A stretch of 64,000 nucleotides of DNA from NCBI RefSeq assembly GCF_003353425.1, contig NZ_QRAO01000003.1, positions 173,088 to 237,087 on the forward strand, written 5' to 3'. This document shows, piece after piece, positions 17,209 through 25,909 of the stretch (position 1 is the first letter of the stretch; each line of letters begins with the position of its first letter). Made by a program: the position numbers and the translations under genes. The stretch comes from Marinirhabdus gelatinilytica (GTDB lineage: Bacteria > Bacteroidota > Bacteroidia > Flavobacteriales > Flavobacteriaceae). The notes below the pieces were generated by a model, which saw nothing but the letters and a program-made list of their open reading frames with translations, was not told the DNA's origin and did no database searches.

Positions 17209-17234
17209 AGTAACCTTTTTTATGTAAAGAACGT

Positions 17235-17525
17235 TTACGATAGGTGCTCCTGTAACAACTGGTTAAGCGCGGTTAATTGGGCCTCTACCTGTTGTGTGTC
17301 GGTTTGCGTATCGATTTGTTTTTGCTCTACCTGGGCGGCAAACTGTAAGGCGCACATGGCCAGTACATCCTGCTTGTCCCTAACGGCATAACTATTTTCA
17401 AACTGTTTGATCATAGCCTCTATCTTCTTGGTGGCTTTTCTAAGGCCTTCCTCCTGCGATGGCTGTATGGTTAATGGATACACCCTGTCCGCGATAGAGA
17501 GCTTGATTTTTAACGGGTTTGACAT
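17235..17525 (-). CDS. zapA: Cell division protein ZapA
   Basis: A 96-residue protein that promotes FtsZ filament bundling at the division septum. The N-terminal beta-rich part (LKIKLSIADRVYPLTI) and the phrase QEEGLRKATKKIEAMIKQF are typical of ZapA. The C-terminal half is a coiled-coil helix (about 50-95) used for tetramerisation. It is preceded 13 bp upstream by a small coiled-coil gene, a pairing that recurs in Bacteroidota, and is followed by the 6S-like RNA. The start gives the standard family N terminus. Confidence 0.9.
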   Translation of the reverse strand: MSNPLKIKLSIADRVYPLTIQPSQEEGLRKATKKIEAMIKQFENSYAVRDKQDVLAMCALQFAAQVEQKQIDTQTDTQQVEAQLTALNQLLQEHLS

Positions 17526-17538
17526 TCAATTTATTGTT

Positions 17539-17829
17539 TTATTCGGAAAGCTGACTGATACATTGGTCTATCTCCCGAACTAAAGCATTTATTTTGAGCT
17601 TTGTTTCTCTTTTATGTTGGTCGCTGCCCAGCATTGAATTTGCCAACTGTAACGAGCTGCATTTGTCTTTCCATAGCTGGGTTTCCTCTTGGGAGGTTTC
17701 CAACAATTTTCTTGTTTCTTCCGCTTGAGCCTCTAACCGAATGTTTTTTTGCTTCAGCTTTTCATACCTATGAAGCAATTTACTTATTCTATTTTCAAGA
17801 GAATCAACGATTTTCGAAAGATCGCTCAT
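17539..17829 (-). CDS. Small coiled-coil protein upstream of zapA
   Basis: The frame opens at 17844, but ATG at 17829 (MSDLSKIVDSLENRISKLL) is also possible and gives 96 residues. Almost the entire protein is a charged heptad-like helix (KIVDSLENRISKLLHRYEK, QKNIRLEAQAEETRKLLET), followed by a short C-terminal helix ending in IDQCISQLSE. It lacks a signal peptide or membrane segment. The size, coiled coil and position 13 bp before zapA suggest a cytoplasmic partner in division (a ZapB-like role), but no family motif proves this. Confidence 0.75.
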   Translation of the reverse strand: MSDLSKIVDSLENRISKLLHRYEKLKQKNIRLEAQAEETRKLLETSQEETQLWKDKCSSLQLANSMLGSDQHKRETKLKINALVREIDQCISQLSE

Positions 17830-17973
17830 TTCAATTTTTATCAATACTGCTTACACAAAGTTAACATACATCCCCAAATATGCCAACTGTTTTCTACAAT
17901 TTTTTGTATTATTGAATGTTATTAGTAACAATAACTCACTACTCCCCCTATTTTATAGCGTATTACAATTTTT

Positions 17974-19662
17974 ATGAAGCAATTTTTTATTTCCACAGCG
18001 TTATTTTTCGGGATTTTTGCAACGGCACAACAAGAACTGCCACAAGATTATTTTAGCGATCCGCTAGAAATTCCCCTTATACTTTCCGGTAGTTTTGGCG
18101 AACTGCGCAGCAACCACTTTCACAGCGGCTTGGACATCAAGACCCAACAGCGCGAGGGACTGCCCATATTTGCCCCGGCCGATGGGTATGTGAAACGAAT
18201 TAAGGTGGCGCATTATGGCTACGGAAAAGCCCTGTACATCCAGCACCCTAACGGCTATACTACGGTGTATGCCCATTTACAGCGCTTTGCAAACGATATT
18301 GAAGACTACGTAAAGCAGAAGCAATACGAAAAGGAACGTTACGAGTTTGAGGCCTTTCCCGAGAGCAAACTGCTTTCGGTAAAAAAAGGTGAGATTATAG
18401 GCTACACGGGCAATAGCGGCAGCAGCGGTGGCCCACACCTGCATTTCGAGATTCGCGATGCCGCCTCCCGCCCTATGAACCCTATGCTATTCGGTATTGA
18501 GATTCCTGACACTAAAAAACCGTTGGTCAACTCGGTATTCGTGTATCCCATAGGAGAAGGTGCCCATGCCAACGACAACAGGAACCGCACCAAGCTTCGC
18601 CTCATCAGGCAGAAAGACGGGAACTTTAAGGCCGAAAAGGTTACCGCACTGGGCAAGATAGGCTTTGGTGTTTCTACCTACGACCAGCAAAACGGGGCTT
18701 CCAACAAAAATGGAACGTACCAAATAAAGACCAATTACAACGGTACCGAAAAATTCCACGTGCTCTTCGAAAGATTTTCCTTTGCCGAAACCCGATACCT
18801 GAACCGTTTTATGGATTTTGAATATTTCAAGACCAACAAGAGCCGGGTACAGAAGCTGTTCCGCCAGGAAAACAACCCCCTAAGCGTAATTGTTGCTGAA
18901 GATGACAACGGCTACGTAACTGTTGAAGAAGGGTTCGCTTCAGATTACACCATCACCCTATCCGACTTTAAGGGCAACACCGTAACCATAGTGGTGCCCA
19001 TAGAGGGAAAAGCAGCCGAAAACCCAGAACCCAAAAACAACAAGGAGACAGACCATTACGTGTACCACAAGCAAGGGACTGCCATCACCAAGGGAAAGTT
19101 TGATATTTATATCCCTGCTGAAAGTTTATACGAAAACACGTATCTGGATGTAGAAGCAACCGGCGATACCCTTAGCTTTCACGAGGATGTGCTCCCCATC
19201 CATAAAAATATCACCATAAGTGTAGATGCTTCCAATTATGAGACCGATGATATTTCAAAATTATACATTGGCAGGCTAAACTATAGAGGGCTGCCCCTGT
19301 ACAACAACACCTCCCGGAGAGGAAATAAGCTCACTACACGCACCCGTACCTTTGGAAAATATGTTTTGGCAACGGATACAACGGCGCCTACCGTAGAACC
19401 TGTAAACTTTCAAGATGGGAAATGGATAAGCAAGAACACCACGTTAAAAATTGAGATCGAAGACGATTTAAGCGGTATAAGCTCCTATCGTGCCACGGTA
19501 AACGGAAAGTTCATCTTAATGGAATACAATTACAAAACCGACATCCTGACCCATAATTTTGCTGATGATATAGTTACGGACACTGAAAACAACTTGAAAT
19601 TGATCGTCGTGGATAATGTGGGAAATAGTACTACATTTGAAGCAACATTTTTCAGAAAATAA
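17974..19662 (+). CDS. M23 family metallopeptidase, exported
   Basis: A 562-residue peptidoglycan endopeptidase-like protein. A signal peptide covers residues 1-19 (ATAQQE). The M23 (LytM) domain follows directly: HFHSGLDI gives metal ligands His50 and Asp54, the central YAHLQRF lies at 99-105, and GPHLHFEI supplies His155 and His157. All zinc ligands are present, so it is probably active. The C-terminal 350 residues form beta-rich domains of unknown role, with an Ig-like segment near residues 470-560 (DDLSGISSYRATVNGKFILM). It is divergent from the coiled-coil/zapA operon and is followed 16 bp later by a TonB-dependent receptor, a pairing seen in related genomes. Confidence 0.93.
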   Translation: MKQFFISTALFFGIFATAQQELPQDYFSDPLEIPLILSGSFGELRSNHFHSGLDIKTQQREGLPIFAPADGYVKRIKVAHYGYGKALYIQHPNGYTTVYAHLQRFANDIEDYVKQKQYEKERYEFEAFPESKLLSVKKGEIIGYTGNSGSSGGPHLHFEIRDAASRPMNPMLFGIEIPDTKKPLVNSVFVYPIGEGAHANDNRNRTKLRLIRQKDGNFKAEKVTALGKIGFGVSTYDQQNGASNKNGTYQIKTNYNGTEKFHVLFERFSFAETRYLNRFMDFEYFKTNKSRVQKLFRQENNPLSVIVAEDDNGYVTVEEGFASDYTITLSDFKGNTVTIVVPIEGKAAENPEPKNNKETDHYVYHKQGTAITKGKFDIYIPAESLYENTYLDVEATGDTLSFHEDVLPIHKNITISVDASNYETDDISKLYIGRLNYRGLPLYNNTSRRGNKLTTRTRTFGKYVLATDTTAPTVEPVNFQDGKWISKNTTLKIEIEDDLSGISSYRATVNGKFILMEYNYKTDILTHNFADDIVTDTENNLKLIVVDNVGNSTTFEATFFRK

Positions 19663-19678
19663 AACACACCACTAGCTT

Positions 19679-22150
19679 TTGAAAACTTATATACGCTCCC
19701 TCACCCTCCTACTCCTGTGTATCACCGGAAGTGCGCTGGCCCAAAATGCAACCATTAAAGGAGTAATCCTGGACGAGAACAATGTTCCCATCCCCGCCGT
19801 AAACGTTACTGCTGGCAACGGTTTGGGCACCCAAACAAATTTTGATGGGTACTACATACTGGAAGTACCATCCGGACAGGAAATTACCATAACCTTCTCC
19901 CACGTAAGCCATAAAAATGCTGTAATCACTATTCCCAGGCTGGAGCCCAATGAAGATTTTGAGCTTAATCCAGTTCTCAAGGTAGATGTAGAGCAAATTG
20001 CCACGGTAGTTGTTTCGGCGAACCAGCGCAAACGTGTACAAGGTCTTACCACCATTAGCCCAGAGGCGATCAGGAAAATTCCCGGAGCCAATGCAGGGGT
20101 TGAAAATTTATTGAAATCGCTACCCGGTGTAGTAAGCAACAACGAGCTGAGCACCCAATATGCTGTACGTGGTGGAAATTATGACGAAAACCTCGTGTAC
20201 GTTAACGAGATTGAAGTATACCGCCCATTTTTAATACGTAGCGGACAGCAAGAAGGATTGAGTTTCGTGAACAGCGACCTCACACGCTCTGTAGATTTCT
20301 CGGCAGGTGGGTTCCAGGCAAAATATGGAGACAAGCTTTCCTCGGTATTGGATATTGAGTACCGCCGTCCCGTTTCGTTTGGTGCCACGGCAGATTTGAG
20401 TCTGTTGGGCGCAAGTGTTTCGGTTGAAGGAATTTCCAAGAACGAAAGATTGCGAGGTATCGTTGGAATGCGTTACCGCGATAACAGCTTGTTCGTAGAC
20501 GCAAAACAAACCGAGACCAACTTCCAACCGCGCTTTGCCGATGTACAGACGTACCTTACCTACAAATTCAGCAATAAGTTTGAATTGGGCTTTTTGGGAA
20601 ATGTCGCAATCAACCAATACGACTATGAGCCCCTTACCCGCCAGACCAATTTTGGTACACTCGCTGACCCCATAGCGCTTCTGGTATTTTATGAGGGACA
20701 AGAAAAAGATCGCTATAACACCTATTTTGGAGCCTTAAAAGGAACCTATGCCGTTTCTGATACCTACACCGCAAAATTTATAGGTAGCGCCTACCAGACC
20801 ACAGAGCAGGAATACTTCGACATCTTGGCGCAATACCGCTTGGGAGAAGTAAATACCAATATTGGAGACGACAACCTGGGGGAGGTTGAGTTCAGCGAAG
20901 GGATAGGCTCCCAGCTTACCCACGCCCGTAACGACTTGGACGCTCTTATTTTTAACGCACAACACAAGGGGATTTTCTCCTTGAGCGACGAGACCACGAT
21001 TGAATATGGAGTAAAGTACACCCACGAGGATATTCGAGATCGTGTACAGGAATATGAGATCATCGATTCGGCAGGTTTTTCCATCCGCCCTCCTATCATA
21101 GACTTTGCAAACAACCAACCCTACGAGCCGTTTGAAGCGCCCATAGTCCCCTTTACCGATATTAGAGCAGAAAACGATGTGCAGATAGACCGCTTTTCGG
21201 GATTTGTGCAATGGAGCAAGGCAACCACCTTGGGAAGTAACGACCTATGGCTGAATGCCGGGGTACGATCACAAAACTGGACCGTGAGCGGAGACGGTAT
21301 AGAAAGCGTTACCCAAACCGTAGTAAGTCCGCGAGCACAAATTTCTTTAAAACCAGACTGGGAAATGGATATGCTCTTTAGGCTATCTGGAGGATTTTAC
21401 CACCAGCCACCATTTTATCGAGAGCTGCGTGACTCTACGGGTACCGTACGTCCAGGTGTAAAAGCACAGCAATCTATACACATAGTATTGGGCAACGATT
21501 ATAGCTTCAATCTTTGGGACAGACCCTTCACCTTAAACAGCGAAGTGTACTACAAAGATTTAACGAATGTAAACCCTTATACCCTAGAGAATGTGCGTAT
21601 ACGCTACAGAGCAAGAAACAATGCCGTGGCGTATGCCTATGGACTGGATATGCGCCTAGCAGGAGAGTTTGTTCCCGGCACGGAGAGCTGGGTGAGCTTT
21701 GGGTACCTTAAAACCGAAGAGAACATAGATGACCGTGGCTATATCTTTAGACCCACGGACCAACGCTTAAAGTTTGCGGTACTATTCCAGGATTACGTAA
21801 AGATAATTCCAGACCTAAAGATGTATTTGAACCTTGTGTACCAAACCGGCCTCCCTGGCGGTTCCCCAAGCTATGCAGACCCCTACGACTTCCAGACACG
21901 TCTTCCGGACTATAAGCGTGCAGACTTAGGAGTTTCCTATGTATTGGTGCATGATAAGAAGCAGAAAGATTCAGGAATCTTAAAACCTTTTAAAGAGCTT
22001 AGCATAGGTGCGGAGATTTTCAATATATTTGATGTAAGAAACTCTATCACCAACACATTTGTACGCGATGTGTACACCAAGACACAATACAGCATTCCTA
22101 ACTTTTTATCACCCAGAGTGTTTAATGTTAGGCTAACTGCCAAGTTTTAA
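19679..22150 (+). CDS. TonB-dependent receptor with carboxypeptidase-like N-terminal domain
   Basis: An 823-residue outer-membrane active transporter. It starts with TTG at 19679, which is supported because it directly encodes an intact signal peptide (MKTYIRSLTLLLLCITGSAL, cut near AQN). A CarbopepD_reg-like Ig fold follows (TIKGVILDENNVPIPAVNV, DGYYILEVPSG, about 24-100). The plug then carries NLLKSLPGVVSNNELSTQYA and VRGGNYDENLVYVNEIEVYR (about 145-180). The rest is a 22-strand barrel ending in RVFNVRLTAKF with terminal Phe. It is 16 bp after the M23 peptidase and is probably co-transcribed. The substrate is unknown. A terminator follows at 22171. Confidence 0.93.
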   Translation: MKTYIRSLTLLLLCITGSALAQNATIKGVILDENNVPIPAVNVTAGNGLGTQTNFDGYYILEVPSGQEITITFSHVSHKNAVITIPRLEPNEDFELNPVLKVDVEQIATVVVSANQRKRVQGLTTISPEAIRKIPGANAGVENLLKSLPGVVSNNELSTQYAVRGGNYDENLVYVNEIEVYRPFLIRSGQQEGLSFVNSDLTRSVDFSAGGFQAKYGDKLSSVLDIEYRRPVSFGATADLSLLGASVSVEGISKNERLRGIVGMRYRDNSLFVDAKQTETNFQPRFADVQTYLTYKFSNKFELGFLGNVAINQYDYEPLTRQTNFGTLADPIALLVFYEGQEKDRYNTYFGALKGTYAVSDTYTAKFIGSAYQTTEQEYFDILAQYRLGEVNTNIGDDNLGEVEFSEGIGSQLTHARNDLDALIFNAQHKGIFSLSDETTIEYGVKYTHEDIRDRVQEYEIIDSAGFSIRPPIIDFANNQPYEPFEAPIVPFTDIRAENDVQIDRFSGFVQWSKATTLGSNDLWLNAGVRSQNWTVSGDGIESVTQTVVSPRAQISLKPDWEMDMLFRLSGGFYHQPPFYRELRDSTGTVRPGVKAQQSIHIVLGNDYSFNLWDRPFTLNSEVYYKDLTNVNPYTLENVRIRYRARNNAVAYAYGLDMRLAGEFVPGTESWVSFGYLKTEENIDDRGYIFRPTDQRLKFAVLFQDYVKIIPDLKMYLNLVYQTGLPGGSPSYADPYDFQTRLPDYKRADLGVSYVLVHDKKQKDSGILKPFKELSIGAEIFNIFDVRNSITNTFVRDVYTKTQYSIPNFLSPRVFNVRLTAKF

Positions 22151-22170
22151 AAAAGCTGGAAAAAGAAAAA

Positions 22171-22204
22171 AGCCCAAAACGTTACTGTTTTCGGCTTTTT
22201 TTTG
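22171..22204. terminator. Bidirectional terminator between the TonB receptor and the Lrp gene
   Basis: The stem AGCCCAAAAC (22171-22180) pairs with GTTTTCGGCT (22187-22196), followed by a run of T on the + strand and A/T-rich sequence that would be T-rich on the minus strand. It separates two convergent genes. Confidence 0.75.
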
Positions 22205-22219
22205 ATGAGTATAGTTTCA

Positions 22220-22699
22220 TTAAATATCCTGAAAGATAGAATGCATCAATCGTTTTTTGTCGTTAATGCTTTCTTCTAGCGAGATCATCGTTTCAGTCCT
22301 TGTAACACCTTCTATATCGTCTATACGATAAATAATGTCCTTGGCCTGTGTTGTGTCCTTAGCCCGTATCTTACAAAAGATATTGAATTTGCCGGTAGTC
22401 ACGTGCGCCACGGTTACATAAGGTATCTCACTAATACGCTCCAGCACAAACTGGGTTTGTGAGGTTTTATGGAGAAACACTCCCACATACGCTATAAAGG
22501 AGTATCCCAATTTCTTATAATCAACACGAAGGGATGAACCCGTAATAATACCGGCCTCTTCCATTTTTTTTACACGAACATGGACCGTTCCTGCGGAAAT
22601 GCTCAGTTTTTTTGCAATATCGGTAAAAGGGGTACGGGTGTTATCTATAAGCATATCAAGTATGCTATGGTCTGTATCGTCGAGTTTAAATTTTGCCAT
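22220..22699 (-). CDS. Lrp/AsnC family transcriptional regulator
   Basis: The frame opens at 22726, but ATG at 22699 (MAKFKLDDTDHSILDMLID) is the better start because it gives the standard Lrp N terminus and 159 residues. A winged HTH covers about residues 5-60 (TPFTDIAKKLSISAGTVHVR as recognition region). The C-terminal RAM ligand-binding domain is seen in the phrases YVGVFLHKTSQTQFVLERIS and VAHVTTGKFNIFCKIRAKD, and later in IEGVTRTETMISLEE. Such proteins respond to amino acids or related metabolites. Its targets are unknown. The gene is in its own transcription unit, 56 bp before the M14 gene end. Confidence 0.92.
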   Translation of the reverse strand: MAKFKLDDTDHSILDMLIDNTRTPFTDIAKKLSISAGTVHVRVKKMEEAGIITGSSLRVDYKKLGYSFIAYVGVFLHKTSQTQFVLERISEIPYVTVAHVTTGKFNIFCKIRAKDTTQAKDIIYRIDDIEGVTRTETMISLEESINDKKRLMHSIFQDI

Positions 22700-22754
22700 A
22701 GTTGTTTTAAGTTGTTTGGGGTGCAAAAATATAGTTTTTCAGCCTTAAAAGGAG

Positions 22755-23906
22755 TTAATCCTTGTTAATAAATAACACCAAATTATCTTTTTTATTGAAT
22801 ATTTCTGAAACTTTATCACCCACTCGATATTTTTCTTGAGAATTTACCAAAATTTCAGCACCATCCACATCCACCTCCTTATGTCCGTAATAGTTTTTCA
22901 GGGCAGCAATTTCATCTACACACAACACAAATTTTATTGCACCATCAGTTACTATTTCCTGATACTGAAACGCCACTGAAGTTGGTTTTGACATTTCTGG
23001 AACACTTACGTTTCTAATAATCAAGTCTTTAAAGTTCTTTTTGTTTTCCGGAATACCCCTATATGCAATCGAAGTACCTCCAGTTTCTTTAATGATATCA
23101 AAAAGTGCCAGCAGTGCCACACAAATATATGCCCGGGTATGTTCCCTAACGTAATCGTTAGGATAGTGGCCCGCCTCGAACAATATAGTAGGTACACCGC
23201 GCATCTGGAAACTATCGCCAACACAATTAGGATTAAAGGTATCATCGTAACGACCTATGTGGCCCGGGATGAGCGTTTGTAGCGTAGTGGCCATTTTCTC
23301 GATCAAATCCATTGCCTTACGCCTTGCGGGAGTGATTGTTCGTTTCTTGTTTGCTGCAGGCGACAGAAAAGACACAGTAGCCGTTTTTCCATCCTTAAAA
23401 CCATAAATAGTACGCTGGTCGTGCAGATTAAGACAAAGATCTGGGGCAATATTGTCAAAAATCTTTCTCAAAACCTTGCTTTCCGGCTGTGATAGTTCTT
23501 GGGCATCACGGTTAAGGTCTACCGCTTTTGCATTTTCTCGGGTGTATTTTTCTGCTCCATCAGGATTTAAAATAGGAATGATGTGAAATGTGTAGGTTTC
23601 CAGGAAAGTTGAAATTTCATCTCGTAACAACTTCTTATCGGCCACGAGTTTTAGAAAGTCGAAAACAGCCTTGGTGGTTGTCGATTCGTTTCCATGCATC
23701 TGGGACCATCCCAAAACATTTTTTTTTCCATGTCCCACCGTGATCATGGGTATATCCTTTCCCAGTTGTGAGCTGCCAATCTTGGAAATTTTGAACACGT
23801 TTTTATACCGCTCCAGCAAGGGAGAAATATGGTTCAAAGTAATGTATCTACCCGTTAGTTCAGCTTCAAAAAAAGAGGAATAATCCTTCAGGAGTTTTTT
23901 CATCAT
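22755..23906 (-). CDS. M14 family zinc carboxypeptidase
   Basis: A 383-residue metallopeptidase-like protein. The metal and substrate residues of the family are present: GWSQMHGNESTTTK (HxxE, about 66-80), NPDGAEKYTRENAKAVDLNRD (about 113-133), LNLHDQRTIYG (third zinc ligand His, about 158-168) and FEAGHYPNDYVRE with the catalytic Glu (about 246-258). The C-terminal 110 residues form a separate domain of unknown role. There is no convincing signal peptide (MMKKLLKDYSSFFEAELTG), so it is probably cytoplasmic, which is unusual for degradative carboxypeptidases. The start is ATGATG. A promoter with a perfect 18-bp palindrome lies upstream at 23921-23956. Confidence 0.9.
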   Translation of the reverse strand: MMKKLLKDYSSFFEAELTGRYITLNHISPLLERYKNVFKISKIGSSQLGKDIPMITVGHGKKNVLGWSQMHGNESTTTKAVFDFLKLVADKKLLRDEISTFLETYTFHIIPILNPDGAEKYTRENAKAVDLNRDAQELSQPESKVLRKIFDNIAPDLCLNLHDQRTIYGFKDGKTATVSFLSPAANKKRTITPARRKAMDLIEKMATTLQTLIPGHIGRYDDTFNPNCVGDSFQMRGVPTILFEAGHYPNDYVREHTRAYICVALLALFDIIKETGGTSIAYRGIPENKKNFKDLIIRNVSVPEMSKPTSVAFQYQEIVTDGAIKFVLCVDEIAALKNYYGHKEVDVDGAEILVNSQEKYRVGDKVSEIFNKKDNLVLFINKD

Positions 23907-23920
23907 TCAAAATAGAATCA

Positions 23921-23956
23921 CAAAGGTAACTATTGCTTTGTTTACAATTGTAAACA
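23921..23956 (-). promoter_or_regulatory. Promoter of the M14 gene overlapping an 18-bp palindrome
   Basis: On the minus strand the -7 element reads TACCTTTG (23928 to 23921), a match to the Bacteroidota TAnnTTTG consensus, about 15 bp before the start codon. Sixteen bases upstream the -33 TTG lies inside the perfect palindrome TGTTTACAATTGTAAACA (23939-23956). A dyad over the -33 element is a likely operator. Which protein binds it is unknown; the HTH gene at 24185 is the obvious candidate. Confidence 0.65.
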
Positions 23957-24121
23957 TTAGTTTTTATTGGTTTTGTTGGCTGTGCTAAACATTTCGGCAG
24001 TTCGTAAACTCCCAAAAAAGGCCTAAAAGTAAAATTATGTAGTAATTAATTTATTTTCAGTTGTTTAAAATGTTTTTACTAAATTGAAACTTTAATTATT
24101 TATTAAATAAAAGCGAACAAT

Positions 24122-24157
24122 TTTGTAGCATAATCTACAATATGTTACTTTTGTAAC
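24122..24157 (+). promoter_or_regulatory. Promoter with two operators for the HTH gene
   Basis: The elements are TTTG at 24122-24125 and TACTTTTG at 24146-24153, spaced by 20 bp, an excellent match to the Bacteroidota promoter consensus. Two dyads fall on it. TTGTAG-CATAAT-CTACAA spans 24123-24140, between -33 and -7. GTTAC-TTTT-GTAAC spans 24144-24157 over the -7 element. This is the layout of a repressible promoter, and autoregulation by the downstream HTH protein is the simplest reading. Confidence 0.7.
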
Positions 24158-24184
24158 CGTTAGGATAACAAATATCTTGTTACA

Positions 24185-24589
24185 ATGGTAAACAGCGCGG
24201 ATTTTTCAAAAAGGCTCGAAAAAATACTCGATTATTACGGGTTGTCCGCTACTGCATTTTCAGAAAAAATAGACTTTAACCGCTCTACCATCTCACACTT
24301 GATTTCCGGTAGAAACAAACCTAGTTTGGAGTTTGTGATGAAGGTGGTACAAACTTTTGAAGAAGTGAATTTGTATTGGCTTTTGAACGGGAAAGGCAGC
24401 TTCCCTTCTACCCCAAAAATCGAGACCGTAACACCCCAAAAAGAAACGCCAGAAAATACGGGTGCACCAAAAACTGAAGTTCCAAAAGTGGAACACGGCA
24501 TACTACCATCTTCAAATTCCGGTTCCAATAGCATAGATCGCATCGTGATTTTTTATGCCGATGGAACTTTTAAGGAATACCTGCCCTAA
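24185..24589 (+). CDS. HTH-domain transcriptional regulator
   Basis: A 134-residue DNA-binding protein. The N-terminal lambda-repressor-like HTH covers residues 5-70: LSATAFSEKIDFNRSTISHL as HTH, SGRNKPSLEFVMKVVQTF as following helices, then YWLLNGKGSFPS. A Pro/Thr/Glu-rich linker (about 80-115) leads to a conserved-looking C-terminal tail, IDRIVIFYADGTFKEYLP, which I recall as a feature of a flavobacterial regulator family. No peptidase or ligand-binding domain is attached. Its promoter carries two palindromes, consistent with autoregulation. It is followed 29 bp later by a lipoprotein gene. Confidence 0.85.
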   Translation: MVNSADFSKRLEKILDYYGLSATAFSEKIDFNRSTISHLISGRNKPSLEFVMKVVQTFEEVNLYWLLNGKGSFPSTPKIETVTPQKETPENTGAPKTEVPKVEHGILPSSNSGSNSIDRIVIFYADGTFKEYLP

Positions 24590-24618
24590 GGTTACCTAAA
24601 ATTTCAGAAATTCGCAGT

Positions 24619-25029
24619 ATGAAAACTTTCTATCCTTTTTTGGCGTTCATGCTACTTGCCACAATCCTTACAGGCTGCTATAATACCGAAAGAAACTGTG
24701 CCCATTTTAAAACGGGCACCTTTGAGTTTGAGGCGCTGGTGGGCACCGAACTTACCAAAACTACTTTTGTTCGCAACGATTCCATAGAAATTGATTACTT
24801 TAGAGGAAAGGCAGACACGTCCTATATTCGCTGGATTAACAACTGCGAGTACGTGGTCACCAAGAAAAACCCTAAGAACCAAGCTGAAAAGCGCGCCATA
24901 CACATGAAAATTCTAGCTACCGATGGAGACAGCTATACCTTTGAGTATAATATCGTGGGAGAAACACGAAAGGAAAGAGGAACGGCTGGAAAAATAAGTG
25001 ATGCCACAAGCAGGAGCAAAAAAAACTGA
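24619..25029 (+). CDS. Small lipoprotein of unknown function
   Basis: A 136-residue protein with a lipoprotein signal peptide: hydrophobic residues 5-18 and lipobox LTGC with Cys20, followed by YNTERNCAHFKTG. The mature part is beta-rich and polar (FEFEALVGTELTKTTF, RNDSIEIDYFRGK). Similar small proteins in related genomes are, as I recall, sometimes labelled DNA topoisomerase IV, but nothing in this sequence resembles a topoisomerase; it is clearly an exported lipoprotein. It follows the HTH gene closely and precedes terC by 38 bp. Confidence 0.75.
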   Translation: MKTFYPFLAFMLLATILTGCYNTERNCAHFKTGTFEFEALVGTELTKTTFVRNDSIEIDYFRGKADTSYIRWINNCEYVVTKKNPKNQAEKRAIHMKILATDGDSYTFEYNIVGETRKERGTAGKISDATSRSKKN

Positions 25030-25066
25030 TCAATTAAATTACTAACTCGCCAATTAACCATAAAAA

Positions 25067-25909
25067 ATGTTCGAAATACTTACCTCGCCAGATGCCCTCG
25101 TTGCACTGTTAACACTTACGTTTTTGGAAATTGTCCTAGGGATAGACAATATTATATTTATATCTCTGGCATCCAGCAAACTACCTAAGGAACACCAAAA
25201 GAAAGCAACCAACATCGGGCTGTTTATGGCTATGTTGATACGTATTGTACTCCTTTTTGGGATTTCGTGGCTGGTGGCTATGGAAGCCCCTTTTTGGCAC
25301 ATAAATACTTCTTGGATGCAAGCTGGGATAAGTGGACAAGGGCTCATACTCATAGCAGGAGGTATCTTTTTACTGTACAAAAGTACCAGCGAGATCCATG
25401 AAAAGGTGGAGGACAAAGGGCATGACGAACGCGTTGTGGCCAGGGGTAGAAAAACCACGCTCACGAAGGCTATTACACAAATAGCGCTAATTAATATCGT
25501 GTTTTCTTTCGACTCTATTTTAACAGCTGTGGGAATGACCAATGGCCTGAGTGACGATCCTAACGATGCGCTCGTGATAATGGTGATTGCCGTGGTAGTT
25601 TCAGTAATAATTATGATGGTATTTGCAAACCCCGTGGGACGTTTTGTGAACAAGCACCCTACCGTGCAACTCTTGGGACTCTCCTTTTTAATTTTGATAG
25701 GTTTTATGCTTATTGCCGAAGGTGCCCACCTCTCGCACATCGTTATCTTTGGTGCCGAAGTAGGAACTATTCCCAAGGGCTATTTATACTTTACCATTGC
25801 ATTCTCGTTGTTCATAGAATTCCTGAACATGCGCTACCGCAAGACGACCAGTGGTATTGTGACCACACATCCCGAGAAAATTGACGAACCCGAAAATCCC
25901 ACACTATGA
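25067..25909 (+). CDS. TerC family integral membrane protein
   Basis: A 280-residue protein with about seven to eight transmembrane segments. The TerC signatures are present: LEIVLGIDNIIFISLASSKL (about 20-39) and NIVFSFDSILTAVGMT (about 146-161), both with the conserved Asp residues in membrane helices that are thought to handle metal ions. Members are linked to manganese export or membrane-protein metalation, and the name derives from tellurite resistance. It overlaps the next gene by 4 bp (ATGA), so terC and the TerB-like gene are translationally coupled. The specific ion is not readable from sequence. Confidence 0.93.
   Translation: MFEILTSPDALVALLTLTFLEIVLGIDNIIFISLASSKLPKEHQKKATNIGLFMAMLIRIVLLFGISWLVAMEAPFWHINTSWMQAGISGQGLILIAGGIFLLYKSTSEIHEKVEDKGHDERVVARGRKTTLTKAITQIALINIVFSFDSILTAVGMTNGLSDDPNDALVIMVIAVVVSVIIMMVFANPVGRFVNKHPTVQLLGLSFLILIGFMLIAEGAHLSHIVIFGAEVGTIPKGYLYFTIAFSLFIEFLNMRYRKTTSGIVTTHPEKIDEPENPTL

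Noticed and set aside
19679-22150. Possible pseudogene because of the TTG start of the TonB receptor
   Set aside because: TTG is a valid start and yields a complete signal peptide, with the full plug and barrel in frame.
24619-25029. DNA topoisomerase IV label for the small lipoprotein
   Set aside because: The protein has a lipobox and no topoisomerase motif; real parE and parC are at 31786 and 28454.
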